From an uncultured Lachnospiraceae bacterium (GTDB taxonomy: Bacteria; Bacillota; Clostridia; Lachnospirales; Lachnospiraceae), in NCBI GenBank assembly GCA_900554205.1, contig USGM01000125.1, positions 1-8,302 on the forward strand: a stretch of 8,302 nucleotides of DNA, in the 5' to 3' direction. The position numbers and the translations under genes are program-made. Of this stretch, positions 1-7,032 are shown piece by piece. How positions within the stretch are numbered: the stretch's first letter is position 1; every line of letters begins with the position of its first letter. Under the pieces are notes generated by a model that saw nothing but the letters and a program-made list of their open reading frames with translations, searched no databases and was not told where the DNA came from.

Positions 1-29
1 CTCCTGCGGAAAGAGTGAGGAGAGTACGA

Positions 30-453
30 ATGGCAAAAAGGTATGAGGAACTGACAATTGCGGATGATTTTATATTTGGCAAGGTGATGGAGGATAAGAA
101 GCTTTGCCGGGAGGTCGGAGTACATGAAAGAGTTATTGCATGATGATGACGTCAGGGAAGAGGGAAGAGCCGAGGGAAGGGCAGAAGGAAGAGCCGAGGG
201 AAGGCAGGATGGTCTGAGGAAAGGCAGAACTGAGGGGAAAGCAGAGGCTTTACTGATGGCTTTGGGATGTAAGGGAGAGGTGCCAGAGGCTTTGCAGAGT
301 AAAATTCTGGCATAAAAGGATTTGGCTTTGTTGAACGATTGGTTTATGCAGGCACTTTCCTGTGCGAGTGTAGAAGAGTTTGCTGCCGCTTTGGAAGAGG
401 CAACAGGGAAGTGGGTAAAGACAGACGAATTTGCATCAGCTTGCACCATATGA
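30..453 (+). pseudogene. Remnant of Rpn-family PD-(D/E)XK nuclease / putative transposase gene
   Basis: A frame opening at ATG 30, with an AGGAG ribosome binding site at 18-22, begins MAKRYEELTIADDFIFGKVM, which I recognise as the usual N-terminus of Rpn/PDDEXK_2 proteins, normally about 300 residues long. After about 29 codons (near 112-124) the similarity jumps to the charged Glu-Gly-Arg-rich C-terminal tail of the same family, now in the +1 frame. The roughly 200 residues between, including the nuclease core, are gone, and the original frame stops at 141-143. The tail frame meets TAA at 313-315, yet coding-like sequence continues in that same frame (KDLALLNDWFMQALSCASVE...) to TGA 451-453, resembling the family's normal C-terminus. 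The lesions are therefore an internal deletion with frameshift plus a nonsense change. A 63-residue piece from ATG 124 could still be translated, because GGGAGG lies at 109-114, but it has no catalytic part. Intact relatives are small mobile-type nucleases that promote recombination. Family assignment is from memory of the motifs. Confidence 0.8.
163..204 (+). repeat. Purine-rich tandem repeat encoding (Ala-Glu-Gly-Arg)n
   Basis: The 18-base unit GGAAGAGCCGAGGGAAGG occurs exactly at 163-180 and again at 187-204, a 24-base period. Within it is a looser 12-base repeat that encodes the tetrapeptide Ala-Glu-Gly-Arg. It lies in the C-terminal tail of the decayed Rpn-like gene, where such EGR repeats are typical of the family and vary in copy number. 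Confidence 0.75.
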
Positions 454-459
454 TACAAT
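431..459 (+). promoter_or_regulatory. Possible weak promoter for the membrane-protein gene
   Basis: TTGCAT at 431-436 and TACAAT at 454-459 are separated by 17 bases, giving a 3/6 match at -35 and 5/6 at -10. A transcript would start near 466 and leave a leader of about 34 bases before the ATG at 500. The site overlaps the end of the upstream pseudogene. The -35 match is poor, so this may be chance; an unseen promoter left of the window is the alternative. Confidence 0.3.
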
Positions 460-499
460 GAGATGGAAAAATCAGGCGGGAGATGCAAGAGGAAAGAAC

Positions 500-2203
500 A
501 TGTCAAAGAAAACGGAGAAATGGCTGGAACGGCTTCTGCCGGTCTTGCTGGTTGTTATTTTGTATTTTGTGTGCGCTGGCAGAGGGGGGTTTTTCTATTC
601 GTCAAATGACGATTCGATGCTGACGGATATTCTGAGCGGAAGCTATAGTGGGAAAACGGATGCTCATGACATTTACCATATCTATCCTCTGGCGGCAGTG
701 TTTGCAGTTCTGTATAAATTATTTCCCGAAATTCCATGGTATGGCGGCGGGCTGATATTGACACAGTTTGTATGTCTTTATCTGATAGGTTATCGCGCAA
801 TAAGGTTTGCTGAAACATGGAAGGAAAAGCTGGCAACATCAGCTTTGGCGCTGACATTTTCAGCCGTGCTTTTTCTCTCTGAAATACAACTGATCCAATA
901 TACAATGACCAGTGCGCTTCTGGCTGCCACGGCAATTTTTCTTTTGGTGACGGAGCAGGAGAGAAGCCCGGGGATAGTTGTTATTCTGTATGTGTATTCC
1001 TGTCTTTTGCGGTTCCAGATGGGGCTGCTTCTGTGCCCATTCCTGCTTACCGCATGCTTCTATAGGTGGGTATGCAGTGAGCATAAAAAGAAAACTTTTC
1101 TTTATTACCTCTCTGTTGCCGGCGCGATTTTCGGCATTCTGGCAATCTGTCTTTTTGTGCATAAAATTGCTTACCGAGGAGAAGATTGGCAGGCGTTTGA
1201 AGAATTTAATCAGGTGAGAACGGATATATATGATTTCGGCACAATTCCTGCCTATGATACCAATGAGGAGTTTTACCGGGAGCTATCTGTCGATCGGAGA
1301 GAGCAGTTTCTGCTGGAAAAATGGAGCTTTTCTCTTTCGGATAAATGGAACACGGAAACACTTAACGAAGTCAACCTGTACCAGAAGGAGTTAGGCTCCT
1401 ACCAATATACTTACCAGTATCTGGCGAGATCTCTGTTGAAGGTGCTGCAACAGTATACTTTTGGAATTTCTTCCTCCTTTGGAATTGTTTTGTATGCTAT
1501 GCTTGCTGTCTTTGTACTGCTGTGCATATACCATAAGAAGAGCTGGACTCTGCTATTTGGGTCCTTGGCATTCATTGCCTCTCATGTTGTCTGCTGGGAG
1601 TATCTTGTCTGGCGCAACCGTATGCCGGAGCGCGTTACAAATGGCCTATATCTTGTAGAAGTAGCACTCCTGATCGGTATGTGCGCCCAGATTCTACTGC
1701 GGAACAAGGAGAAAAAACAGTCTTTACGGCCGGCTATGTATAGTGTAGTTCTGGTACTGACGATTGTGCTTTTTGCAATTAAATTTCCGGTAACCGGAGA
1801 TGAGATTGAGAAGACAGCGCAGGAGGCGCAGGAAAATACAAAGGTACAGGAATATTGCAGGGAACGGGGGAGTCAATTCTATATTCTGGATACGATTTCC
1901 TTTGCTACGGCAAAAGAAAAAATTGCAGGAGGGAACAGACCTGAAAATCTGACGATCTGTGGAGCGTGGACTGTGAATTCGCCTGTCTATGTACAAAAGC
2001 TGGAAAAATATATAGCTGCGGACAGCCTTCAACAGGGGCTAAGCTCTGGCAGGGTGAGTTTTATTGTTGCGGAGGACAGGGATGTATTCTGGCTCGAGGA
2101 TTACCTTGCATCGCTCGATGGAAACTACAGGCTGGTTCAGAAGGATAAGGTAGTCACACAGACAGGAAATGATTATCTGGTGTATGATATTGTATCAGAA
2201 TGA
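500..2203 (+). CDS. Uncharacterised polytopic membrane protein, possibly GT-C-like
   Basis: This 567-residue protein has no confidently recognised named family. The start at ATG 500 is preferred over in-frame ATGs at 431 and 461 because AGAGGAAAG lies just before it and the protein then begins MSKKTEKW followed directly by a membrane segment. Hydrophobic stretches suggest about 10-12 membrane spans, roughly at residues 12-28, 62-76, 83-100, 112-128, 135-150, 158-190 (two), 200-222, 325-344, 348-367, 383-400 and 411-428. A soluble loop fills about 223-318 and a soluble C-terminal domain about 430-567. The Lys-rich N-terminus suggests an inside N-terminus, which places Asn36-Asp37-Asp38 in the first outside loop. 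That is where GT-C glycosyltransferases carry acidic catalytic residues, so a role in transferring sugars from a lipid carrier at the cell surface is possible but only inferred. Codons look more A/T-rich than those of gltB. No neighbour points to a pathway. The gene may be transcribed alone and end at the hairpin at 2334-2377. Confidence 0.85.
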   Translation: MSKKTEKWLERLLPVLLVVILYFVCAGRGGFFYSSNDDSMLTDILSGSYSGKTDAHDIYHIYPLAAVFAVLYKLFPEIPWYGGGLILTQFVCLYLIGYRAIRFAETWKEKLATSALALTFSAVLFLSEIQLIQYTMTSALLAATAIFLLVTEQERSPGIVVILYVYSCLLRFQMGLLLCPFLLTACFYRWVCSEHKKKTFLYYLSVAGAIFGILAICLFVHKIAYRGEDWQAFEEFNQVRTDIYDFGTIPAYDTNEEFYRELSVDRREQFLLEKWSFSLSDKWNTETLNEVNLYQKELGSYQYTYQYLARSLLKVLQQYTFGISSSFGIVLYAMLAVFVLLCIYHKKSWTLLFGSLAFIASHVVCWEYLVWRNRMPERVTNGLYLVEVALLIGMCAQILLRNKEKKQSLRPAMYSVVLVLTIVLFAIKFPVTGDEIEKTAQEAQENTKVQEYCRERGSQFYILDTISFATAKEKIAGGNRPENLTICGAWTVNSPVYVQKLEKYIAADSLQQGLSSGRVSFIVAEDRDVFWLEDYLASLDGNYRLVQKDKVVTQTGNDYLVYDIVSE

Positions 2204-2258
2204 AAACAGGGAGGCTTTGGAAAAGAAATGACAGATAATTTATACAAGCATACGCAAA

Positions 2259-2287
2259 TTGACAAATAATCCGACAATTTATAAAAT
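2259..2287 (+). promoter_or_regulatory. Upstream promoter of gltBD (P1)
   Basis: TTGACA at 2259-2264 is a perfect -35 box. It is followed by a 17-base spacer and TAAAAT at 2282-2287, a 5/6 match to the -10 consensus. The predicted start is near 2294, giving a leader of about 143 bases. It lies in AT-rich DNA just past the end of the membrane-protein gene. Its transcript would include the second promoter and the terminator-like hairpin. Confidence 0.65.
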
Positions 2288-2295
2288 AGTTTTTA

Positions 2296-2324
2296 TTTAC
2301 AAATGAGAAAAAGTATTGTATAGT
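2296..2324 (+). promoter_or_regulatory. Downstream promoter of gltBD (P2)
   Basis: TTTACA at 2296-2301 (5/6) and TATAGT at 2319-2324 (5/6) are separated by the optimal 17 bases. The predicted start is near 2331, only a few bases before the left arm of the hairpin at 2334. Transcripts from here would therefore begin almost directly with the terminator stem. P1 and P2 are offset by 37 bases. Confidence 0.65.
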
Positions 2325-2333
2325 GTTTAAAAC

Positions 2334-2377
2334 AAAGAGCGCAAAGGAGCGCGTAATAGCTCCCTTGCGCTCTTTTT
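2334..2377 (+). terminator. Intrinsic terminator / attenuator in the gltB leader
   Basis: The left arm 2334-2350 (AAAGAGCGCAAAGGAGC) pairs with the right arm 2359-2375 (GCTCCCTTGCGCTCTTT) in 16 of 17 positions with one A-C mismatch. The loop has eight bases (2351-2358), and the stem runs into a five-T tract at 2373-2377. This is the form of a Rho-independent terminator. It lies downstream of both visible gltBD promoters and 59 bases before the gltB start codon, and I see no promoter between it and gltB. It could end transcription of the membrane-protein gene, attenuate gltBD, or both. The short U-tract may make it leaky, and it could instead act as an mRNA-stabilising leader hairpin. Confidence 0.75.
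2339..2352 (+). promoter_or_regulatory. Possible alternative hairpin competing with the leader terminator
   Basis: GCGC at 2339-2342 and GCGC at 2349-2352 can form a 4-bp stem closing the six-base loop AAAGGA. It uses part of the terminator's left arm, so the two structures exclude each other. A hexaloop with A at position 1 and G at position 4 is the published hallmark of RNA hairpins bound by ANTAR-domain antiterminators, which are known to regulate nitrogen genes in some Firmicutes. ANTAR sites normally have two such hairpins, and I find no convincing first one in the transcribed leader. The stem is short, so chance is quite possible. Confidence 0.25.
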
Positions 2378-2436
2378 GCGTGAGTGTTGAAGCTTCGGGA
2401 ATGCGTGAGCAGGCGCGAACAGAAAGGAGTACAGCC

Positions 2437-5400
2437 ATGTTTGATGTGAGGAAGGAAGTAGCGGAGGCACCGCTTTATCGTGAGGTATTTGAGCATGATA
2501 ACTGCGGTATCGGTGCCTGTGTCAATATCAAAGGGCAGAAGAGCCGTGAGACGGTGGAGAATGCTTTGAAGATTGTGGAGAATCTGGAGCACAGGGCAGG
2601 TAAGGATGCAGAGGGAAAGACCGGAGACGGTGTCGGTATTCTGACCCAGATTCCGCATAAATTCTTTGCGAGAGTGACGAAGCCCCTCGGAATAGAGATC
2701 GGAAAAGAGCGGGAATACGGAGTTGGAATGTTCTTCTTTCCACAGGAAGAGCTGCGCCGGAATCAGGCGAAGAAGATGTTTGAGATCATTGTCGAAAAGG
2801 AAGGGCTGGAATTCCTTGGCTGGAGAGAGGTTCCCACGTTCCCGAATGTGCTTGGACATAAGGCAGTGGAATGTATGCCGCACATCATGCAGGGCTTTGT
2901 GAAGAAACCCGCAAATGTGGAGAAGGGCTTAGCCTTTGACAGAAAGCTCTATATTGCCAGGCGGCTGTTTGAACAGTCCACGGAGGACACCTATGTGGTA
3001 TCTTTCTCCAGCAGGACGATCGTATATAAAGGAATGTTCCTTGTCGGACAGCTGCGCACCTTCTTCGCCGATCTGCAGAGCGCGGATTTTGTGTCGGCAA
3101 TCGCCATGGTTCATTCCCGTTTCTCGACCAACACGAACCCGAGCTGGGAGCGTGCGCATCCGAACCGCCTGATGGTGCATAACGGTGAAATCAACACGAT
3201 CAGGGGCAATGCGGACAAGATGCTGGCAAGAGAGGAGAACATGGAGTCGGAGTATCTGAAGGGCCAGATGCACAAGGTATTGCCGGCAATCAACAAGACC
3301 GGATCGGATTCCGCCATGTTGGACAACACGCTTGAATTTCTTGTGATGAGCGGTATGGATCTGCCACTGGCTGTCATGATCGCCATTCCCGAGCCGTGGG
3401 CAAATGACAAGGCGATGTCCCAGACGAAGAGAGATTTTTACCAGTATTATGCGACCATGATGGAGCCGTGGGACGGGCCTGCGTCCATTCTGTTTTCGGA
3501 CGGAGATATCATGGGAGCGGTTCTTGACAGAAACGGTCTCAGACCTTCCAGATACCTGATCACGGAGGATGACACATTGATTCTGGCATCCGAGGTCGGC
3601 GTGCTGGATATTGACCCGATGAAGATCAAGGTGAAGGAGAGGGTGCGCCCGGGCAAGATGCTTCTTGTCGATACCGTTCAGGGAAAGGTGATCTCCGATG
3701 AAGAGCTGAAGGAAAAATATGCGTCCAGACAGCCCTATGGCGAGTGGCTGGATAACAATCTTGTCTTTCTCAAGGATCTTACGATCCCGAACCAGCGTGT
3801 TCCGGAATACACCTACGAGGAACGTCAGCGGATGCAGAAAGCATTCGGCTACACCTACGATGAGTTAAAGCAGAGCATTCTCCCGATGGCAAAGAACGGC
3901 AGCGAGGCGATCGCAGCTATGGGTGTGGATACGCCATTGCCTGTCCTGAGCAAGACCTATCATCCGCTCTTCCATTATTTCAAGCAGCTCTTTGCGCAGG
4001 TAACGAACCCGCCCATCGACGCGATCCGCGAGGAGATTGTCACATCGACAACCGTCTATATCGGGACCGAGGGCAATATCCTGCAGGAGACACCGAAGAA
4101 CTGTAATGTGCTCAGGGTCAACAATCCGATCCTGACCAACACGGATCTGCTGAAGATCAAGAATATGAAGGCGGAGGGCTTCCAGGTGGAGGTCGTTCCC
4201 ATTACCTATTATAAGAATACCAGCCTTGAGAGGGCGATCGACAGACTCTTTGTAGAGGTGGACCGTGCATACCGCGATGGTGTCAATGTGCTGATCCTCT
4301 CCGACAGGGGTGTGGACGAGAACCATGTGCCGATCCCGTCGCTGCTTGCGGTTTCTGCGTTGAACCAGTACCTTGTGCGCACAAAGAAGCGGACCAGAGT
4401 GGCACTGATTCTGGAATCCGGCGAGCCCAGGGAGGTTCACCACTTTGCAACGCTTCTCGGCTACGGCGCCTGCGCGATCAACCCTTATCTGGCGCAGGAT
4501 TCCATCCGTGAGCTGATTGACAATCATATGCTGGACAAGGATTACTATGCGGCGGTCAACGATTACAACAACGCAGTTCTCCACGGCATTGTCAAGATTG
4601 CGTCCAAGATGGGTATCAGCACGATCCAGTCCTATCAGGGTTCGCAGATCTTCGAGGCAATCGGTATCGATAAGGACGTGATCAGCAAATATTTCAGCAA
4701 TACGGTATGCAGAGTCGGCGGCATCACGCTGAAGGATATTGAGAGTCAGGTAGATGCGCTGCATTCGATGGCATTTGACCCGCTGGGGCTGGGAAATGAC
4801 CTGACACTGGACAGCCCCGGACATCACAAGATGCGCAGCGGAGGCGACGAGCATCTCTATAATCCGGTGACAATCCATATGCTGCAGGAATCCACGAGAC
4901 GCGGTGACTATCAGATGTTCAAGCAGTATACGGCAATGGTGAATGACGAGGATTCCGTGAAGAACCTGCGTGGATTGATGGACTTCAACTATCCGAAGAA
5001 GGGTGTGCCGCTGGAAGAGGTGGAGCCGGTGGAGGCGATTGTCACCCGCTTCAAGACAGGCGCAATGTCCTACGGCTCCATTTCCAAGGAGGCGCATGAG
5101 ACGATGGCAATTGCCATGAACAGGCTGCACGGAAAGAGCAATTCCGGAGAGGGCGGTGAGGATCTGGAGCGTCTCACTGTAGGCGCTGACGGACTTGACC
5201 GGTGCTCCGCCATCAAGCAGGTGGCGAGTGGCAGATTCGGCGTCACAAGCCGTTATCTTGTCAGTGCGAAGGAGATTCAGATCAAGATGGCGCAAGGTGC
5301 AAAGCCGGGTGAGGGCGGACATCTGCCGGGCGGAAAGGTCTACCCATGGATTGCAAAGACCAGACATTCCACGCCGGGAGTATCTTTAATCTCGCCGCCG

Positions 5401-6987
5401 CCGCACCACGACATTTATTCCATCGAGGATCTGGCGCAGCTGATTTATGATCTGAAGAATGCAAATACAGAGGCGAGAATTTCCGTGAAGCTGGTTTCGG
5501 AGGCAGGTGTCGGTACGGTTGCCGCAGGCGTTGCCAAGGCGGGAGCACAGGTAATTCTGGTTTCGGGCTATGACGGCGGCACGGGAGCGGCACCCAGAAA
5601 TTCCATTCATAACGCCGGACTTCCGTGGGAGCTGGGTCTTGCGGAGACGCATCAGACCCTGATCATGAACGGACTGAGAAACAAGGTGCGCATCGAGACG
5701 GACGGAAAGCTGATGAGCGGCAGAGATGTGGCGATTGCGGCGATCCTCGGCGCGGAGGAGTTTGGCTTTGCGACAGCGCCGCTTGTGACGATGGGCTGCG
5801 TGATGATGAGGGTCTGCAATCTGGACACCTGCCCGGTGGGCGTGGCGACCCAGAACCCGGAGCTTAGAAAGAACTTCCGCGGAAAACCGGAATATGTCGA
5901 GAATTTCATGAGATTTATCGCGCAGGAGCTTCGGGAATATATGGCGGCTCTCGGCGTGAGGACAGTGGATGAGTTGGTCGGCCGCACAGATCTCTTGAAG
6001 AGAAGAGAGCATCTGACAGAGAGACAGCAGGAAATTGATCTGTCGCAGATTCTTGCGAATCCCTACGAGGGTTCCAGACAGAAGGTTACCTTCGACCCGA
6101 AGCAGGTCTATGACTTTCAGCTTGAGAAGACACTGGATGAGCGCGTGCTGCTGAAACAGCTCGGAAAAGCGATTGAGAGTGGACAGAAGCGGAGTATCGA
6201 GGTGGATGTATCCAACACAGACAGAGCCTTCGGCACGATTCTCGGAAGTGAGATTACCCGTAAGCTGGGAGACGATCTGGACGAGGACACCTACCGTGTG
6301 TTGTGTACCGGAGCGGGCGGACAGTCGTTCGGCGCATTCATTCCCAAGGGACTGACGCTGGAGCTTGTCGGTGATTCCAACGATTATTTCGGAAAGGGAC
6401 TGTCCGGCGGAAAGCTGATCGTTTACCCGCCTGCAGGAAGCACGTTTGAGGCATCTGAGAACATTATCATCGGCAACGTGGCGCTTTACGGAGCGACCAG
6501 TGGTAAGGCATTTATCGCGGGTGTGGCGGGAGAACGTTTCTGTGTCCGCAACTCCGGTGCCATTGCGGTCGTCGAGGGTGTTGGCGATCATGGCTGTGAG
6601 TATATGACCGGAGGGCGTGTGGTTGTCCTCGGAATGACAGGAAAGAACTTTGCAGCCGGAATGAGCGGCGGAATCGCATATGTGCTGGATGAGGGCAATG
6701 ACCTGTATAAGCGCCTTAACAAGGAGATGGTTTCCTCCAGTGAGATCACGTCCAAGTATGATGTGCTGGAGCTCAAGGGCATGATTCAGGAGCATGTTGC
6801 GCTGACAAACTCCAAGAAGGGAAAGAAGATCCTTGATCACTTCGGAGAATATCTTCCGAAATTTAAGAAGATCATTCCGCATGACTATGAGAGAGTGCTG
6901 AAGACGATCGTCCAGATGGAGGAAAAGGGGCTGAGCGCCGAGCAGGCACAGATTGAGGCTTTTTACGCAAATACGCGCGGACATTAA
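2437..6987 (+). CDS. gltB: Glutamate synthase large (alpha) subunit
   Basis: This 1516-residue protein is full length for the family. It hydrolyses glutamine, channels ammonia internally and reductively aminates 2-oxoglutarate at FMN, working with GltD in the cytoplasm. The ATG at 2437 is chosen because AAAGGAG lies 7 bases upstream and because it gives a 22-residue propeptide before Cys23 (EHDNCGIGAC). That cysteine would become the N-terminal catalytic nucleophile after cleavage, as in other Ntn amidotransferases. The glutaminase domain covers about 23-430, with Arg228 in the SRFSTNT segment and HNGE at 248-251 forming the expected oxyanion region. The central domain runs about 470-770. The FMN/synthase domain runs about 810-1190, with GKSNSGEGGE at 899-908, KPGEGGHLPGGK at 956-967 and GYDGGTG at 1044-1050. 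Cys1121, Cys1127 and Cys1132 (C-x5-C-x4-C) bind the [3Fe-4S] cluster. The C-terminal GXGXG beta-helix domain covers about 1240-1490. I see no frameshift or missing key residue. It is followed closely by gltD. Control is probably through the tandem promoters and leader hairpin. Confidence 0.98.
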   Translation: MFDVRKEVAEAPLYREVFEHDNCGIGACVNIKGQKSRETVENALKIVENLEHRAGKDAEGKTGDGVGILTQIPHKFFARVTKPLGIEIGKEREYGVGMFFFPQEELRRNQAKKMFEIIVEKEGLEFLGWREVPTFPNVLGHKAVECMPHIMQGFVKKPANVEKGLAFDRKLYIARRLFEQSTEDTYVVSFSSRTIVYKGMFLVGQLRTFFADLQSADFVSAIAMVHSRFSTNTNPSWERAHPNRLMVHNGEINTIRGNADKMLAREENMESEYLKGQMHKVLPAINKTGSDSAMLDNTLEFLVMSGMDLPLAVMIAIPEPWANDKAMSQTKRDFYQYYATMMEPWDGPASILFSDGDIMGAVLDRNGLRPSRYLITEDDTLILASEVGVLDIDPMKIKVKERVRPGKMLLVDTVQGKVISDEELKEKYASRQPYGEWLDNNLVFLKDLTIPNQRVPEYTYEERQRMQKAFGYTYDELKQSILPMAKNGSEAIAAMGVDTPLPVLSKTYHPLFHYFKQLFAQVTNPPIDAIREEIVTSTTVYIGTEGNILQETPKNCNVLRVNNPILTNTDLLKIKNMKAEGFQVEVVPITYYKNTSLERAIDRLFVEVDRAYRDGVNVLILSDRGVDENHVPIPSLLAVSALNQYLVRTKKRTRVALILESGEPREVHHFATLLGYGACAINPYLAQDSIRELIDNHMLDKDYYAAVNDYNNAVLHGIVKIASKMGISTIQSYQGSQIFEAIGIDKDVISKYFSNTVCRVGGITLKDIESQVDALHSMAFDPLGLGNDLTLDSPGHHKMRSGGDEHLYNPVTIHMLQESTRRGDYQMFKQYTAMVNDEDSVKNLRGLMDFNYPKKGVPLEEVEPVEAIVTRFKTGAMSYGSISKEAHETMAIAMNRLHGKSNSGEGGEDLERLTVGADGLDRCSAIKQVASGRFGVTSRYLVSAKEIQIKMAQGAKPGEGGHLPGGKVYPWIAKTRHSTPGVSLISPPPHHDIYSIEDLAQLIYDLKNANTEARISVKLVSEAGVGTVAAGVAKAGAQVILVSGYDGGTGAAPRNSIHNAGLPWELGLAETHQTLIMNGLRNKVRIETDGKLMSGRDVAIAAILGAEEFGFATAPLVTMGCVMMRVCNLDTCPVGVATQNPELRKNFRGKPEYVENFMRFIAQELREYMAALGVRTVDELVGRTDLLKRREHLTERQQEIDLSQILANPYEGSRQKVTFDPKQVYDFQLEKTLDERVLLKQLGKAIESGQKRSIEVDVSNTDRAFGTILGSEITRKLGDDLDEDTYRVLCTGAGGQSFGAFIPKGLTLELVGDSNDYFGKGLSGGKLIVYPPAGSTFEASENIIIGNVALYGATSGKAFIAGVAGERFCVRNSGAIAVVEGVGDHGCEYMTGGRVVVLGMTGKNFAAGMSGGIAYVLDEGNDLYKRLNKEMVSSSEITSKYDVLELKGMIQEHVALTNSKKGKKILDHFGEYLPKFKKIIPHDYERVLKTIVQMEEKGLSAEQAQIEAFYANTRGH

Positions 6988-7018
6988 TTAGTCCGGTGCT
7001 ATGGCAAAGATGGAAAAC

Positions 7019-7024
7019 AGGAGG
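7019..7024 (+). promoter_or_regulatory. Ribosome binding site of gltD
   Basis: A perfect AGGAGG sits 8 bases before the ATG at 7033, within the 45-base gltB-gltD spacer (6988-7032). It decides the start against the nearby out-of-frame ATG at 7001. The spacer shows no terminator or promoter, which supports co-transcription and independent translation initiation of the second subunit. Confidence 0.85.
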
Positions 7025-7032
7025 ACAGAGAG

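Noticed and set aside
431..499. Longer start of the membrane protein at ATG 431 or 461
   Set aside because: The extra residues are polar and overlap the pseudogene end; ATG 500 has a strong AGAGGAAAG and a typical cytoplasmic N-terminus before the first membrane span.
2228..2269. Tiny 13-codon frame (MTDNLYKHTQIDK) after the membrane-protein gene, with AGGGAGG at 2208-2214
   Set aside because: The ribosome-site spacing of 13 bases is too long, the frame runs into promoter P1, and nothing else supports it.
2298..2320. Weak stem TACAA/TTGTA in the leader as a first ANTAR hairpin
   Set aside because: The stem is AT-only except one pair and its loop is 13 bases, not a hexaloop with A1/G4; it also spans promoter P2.
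2303..2323. Possible leader peptide MRKSIV before the hairpin
   Set aside because: It has no ribosome binding site, no glutamate or glutamine codons, and lies upstream of the P2 start.
2323..2436. Longer gltB start at ATG 2323, adding 38 residues
   Set aside because: That ATG overlaps promoter P2's -10 box, has no ribosome binding site, and would place the terminator hairpin inside the coding region; ATG 2437 has a good AAAGGAG and gives a normal propeptide.
3865..6984. Two long antisense open frames of about 500 residues each (3865-5367 and 5386-6984, - strand)
   Set aside because: They lie wholly opposite gltB and translate to His/Arg/Leu-rich sequence without domains; this is the usual effect of biased codons in a long conserved gene.
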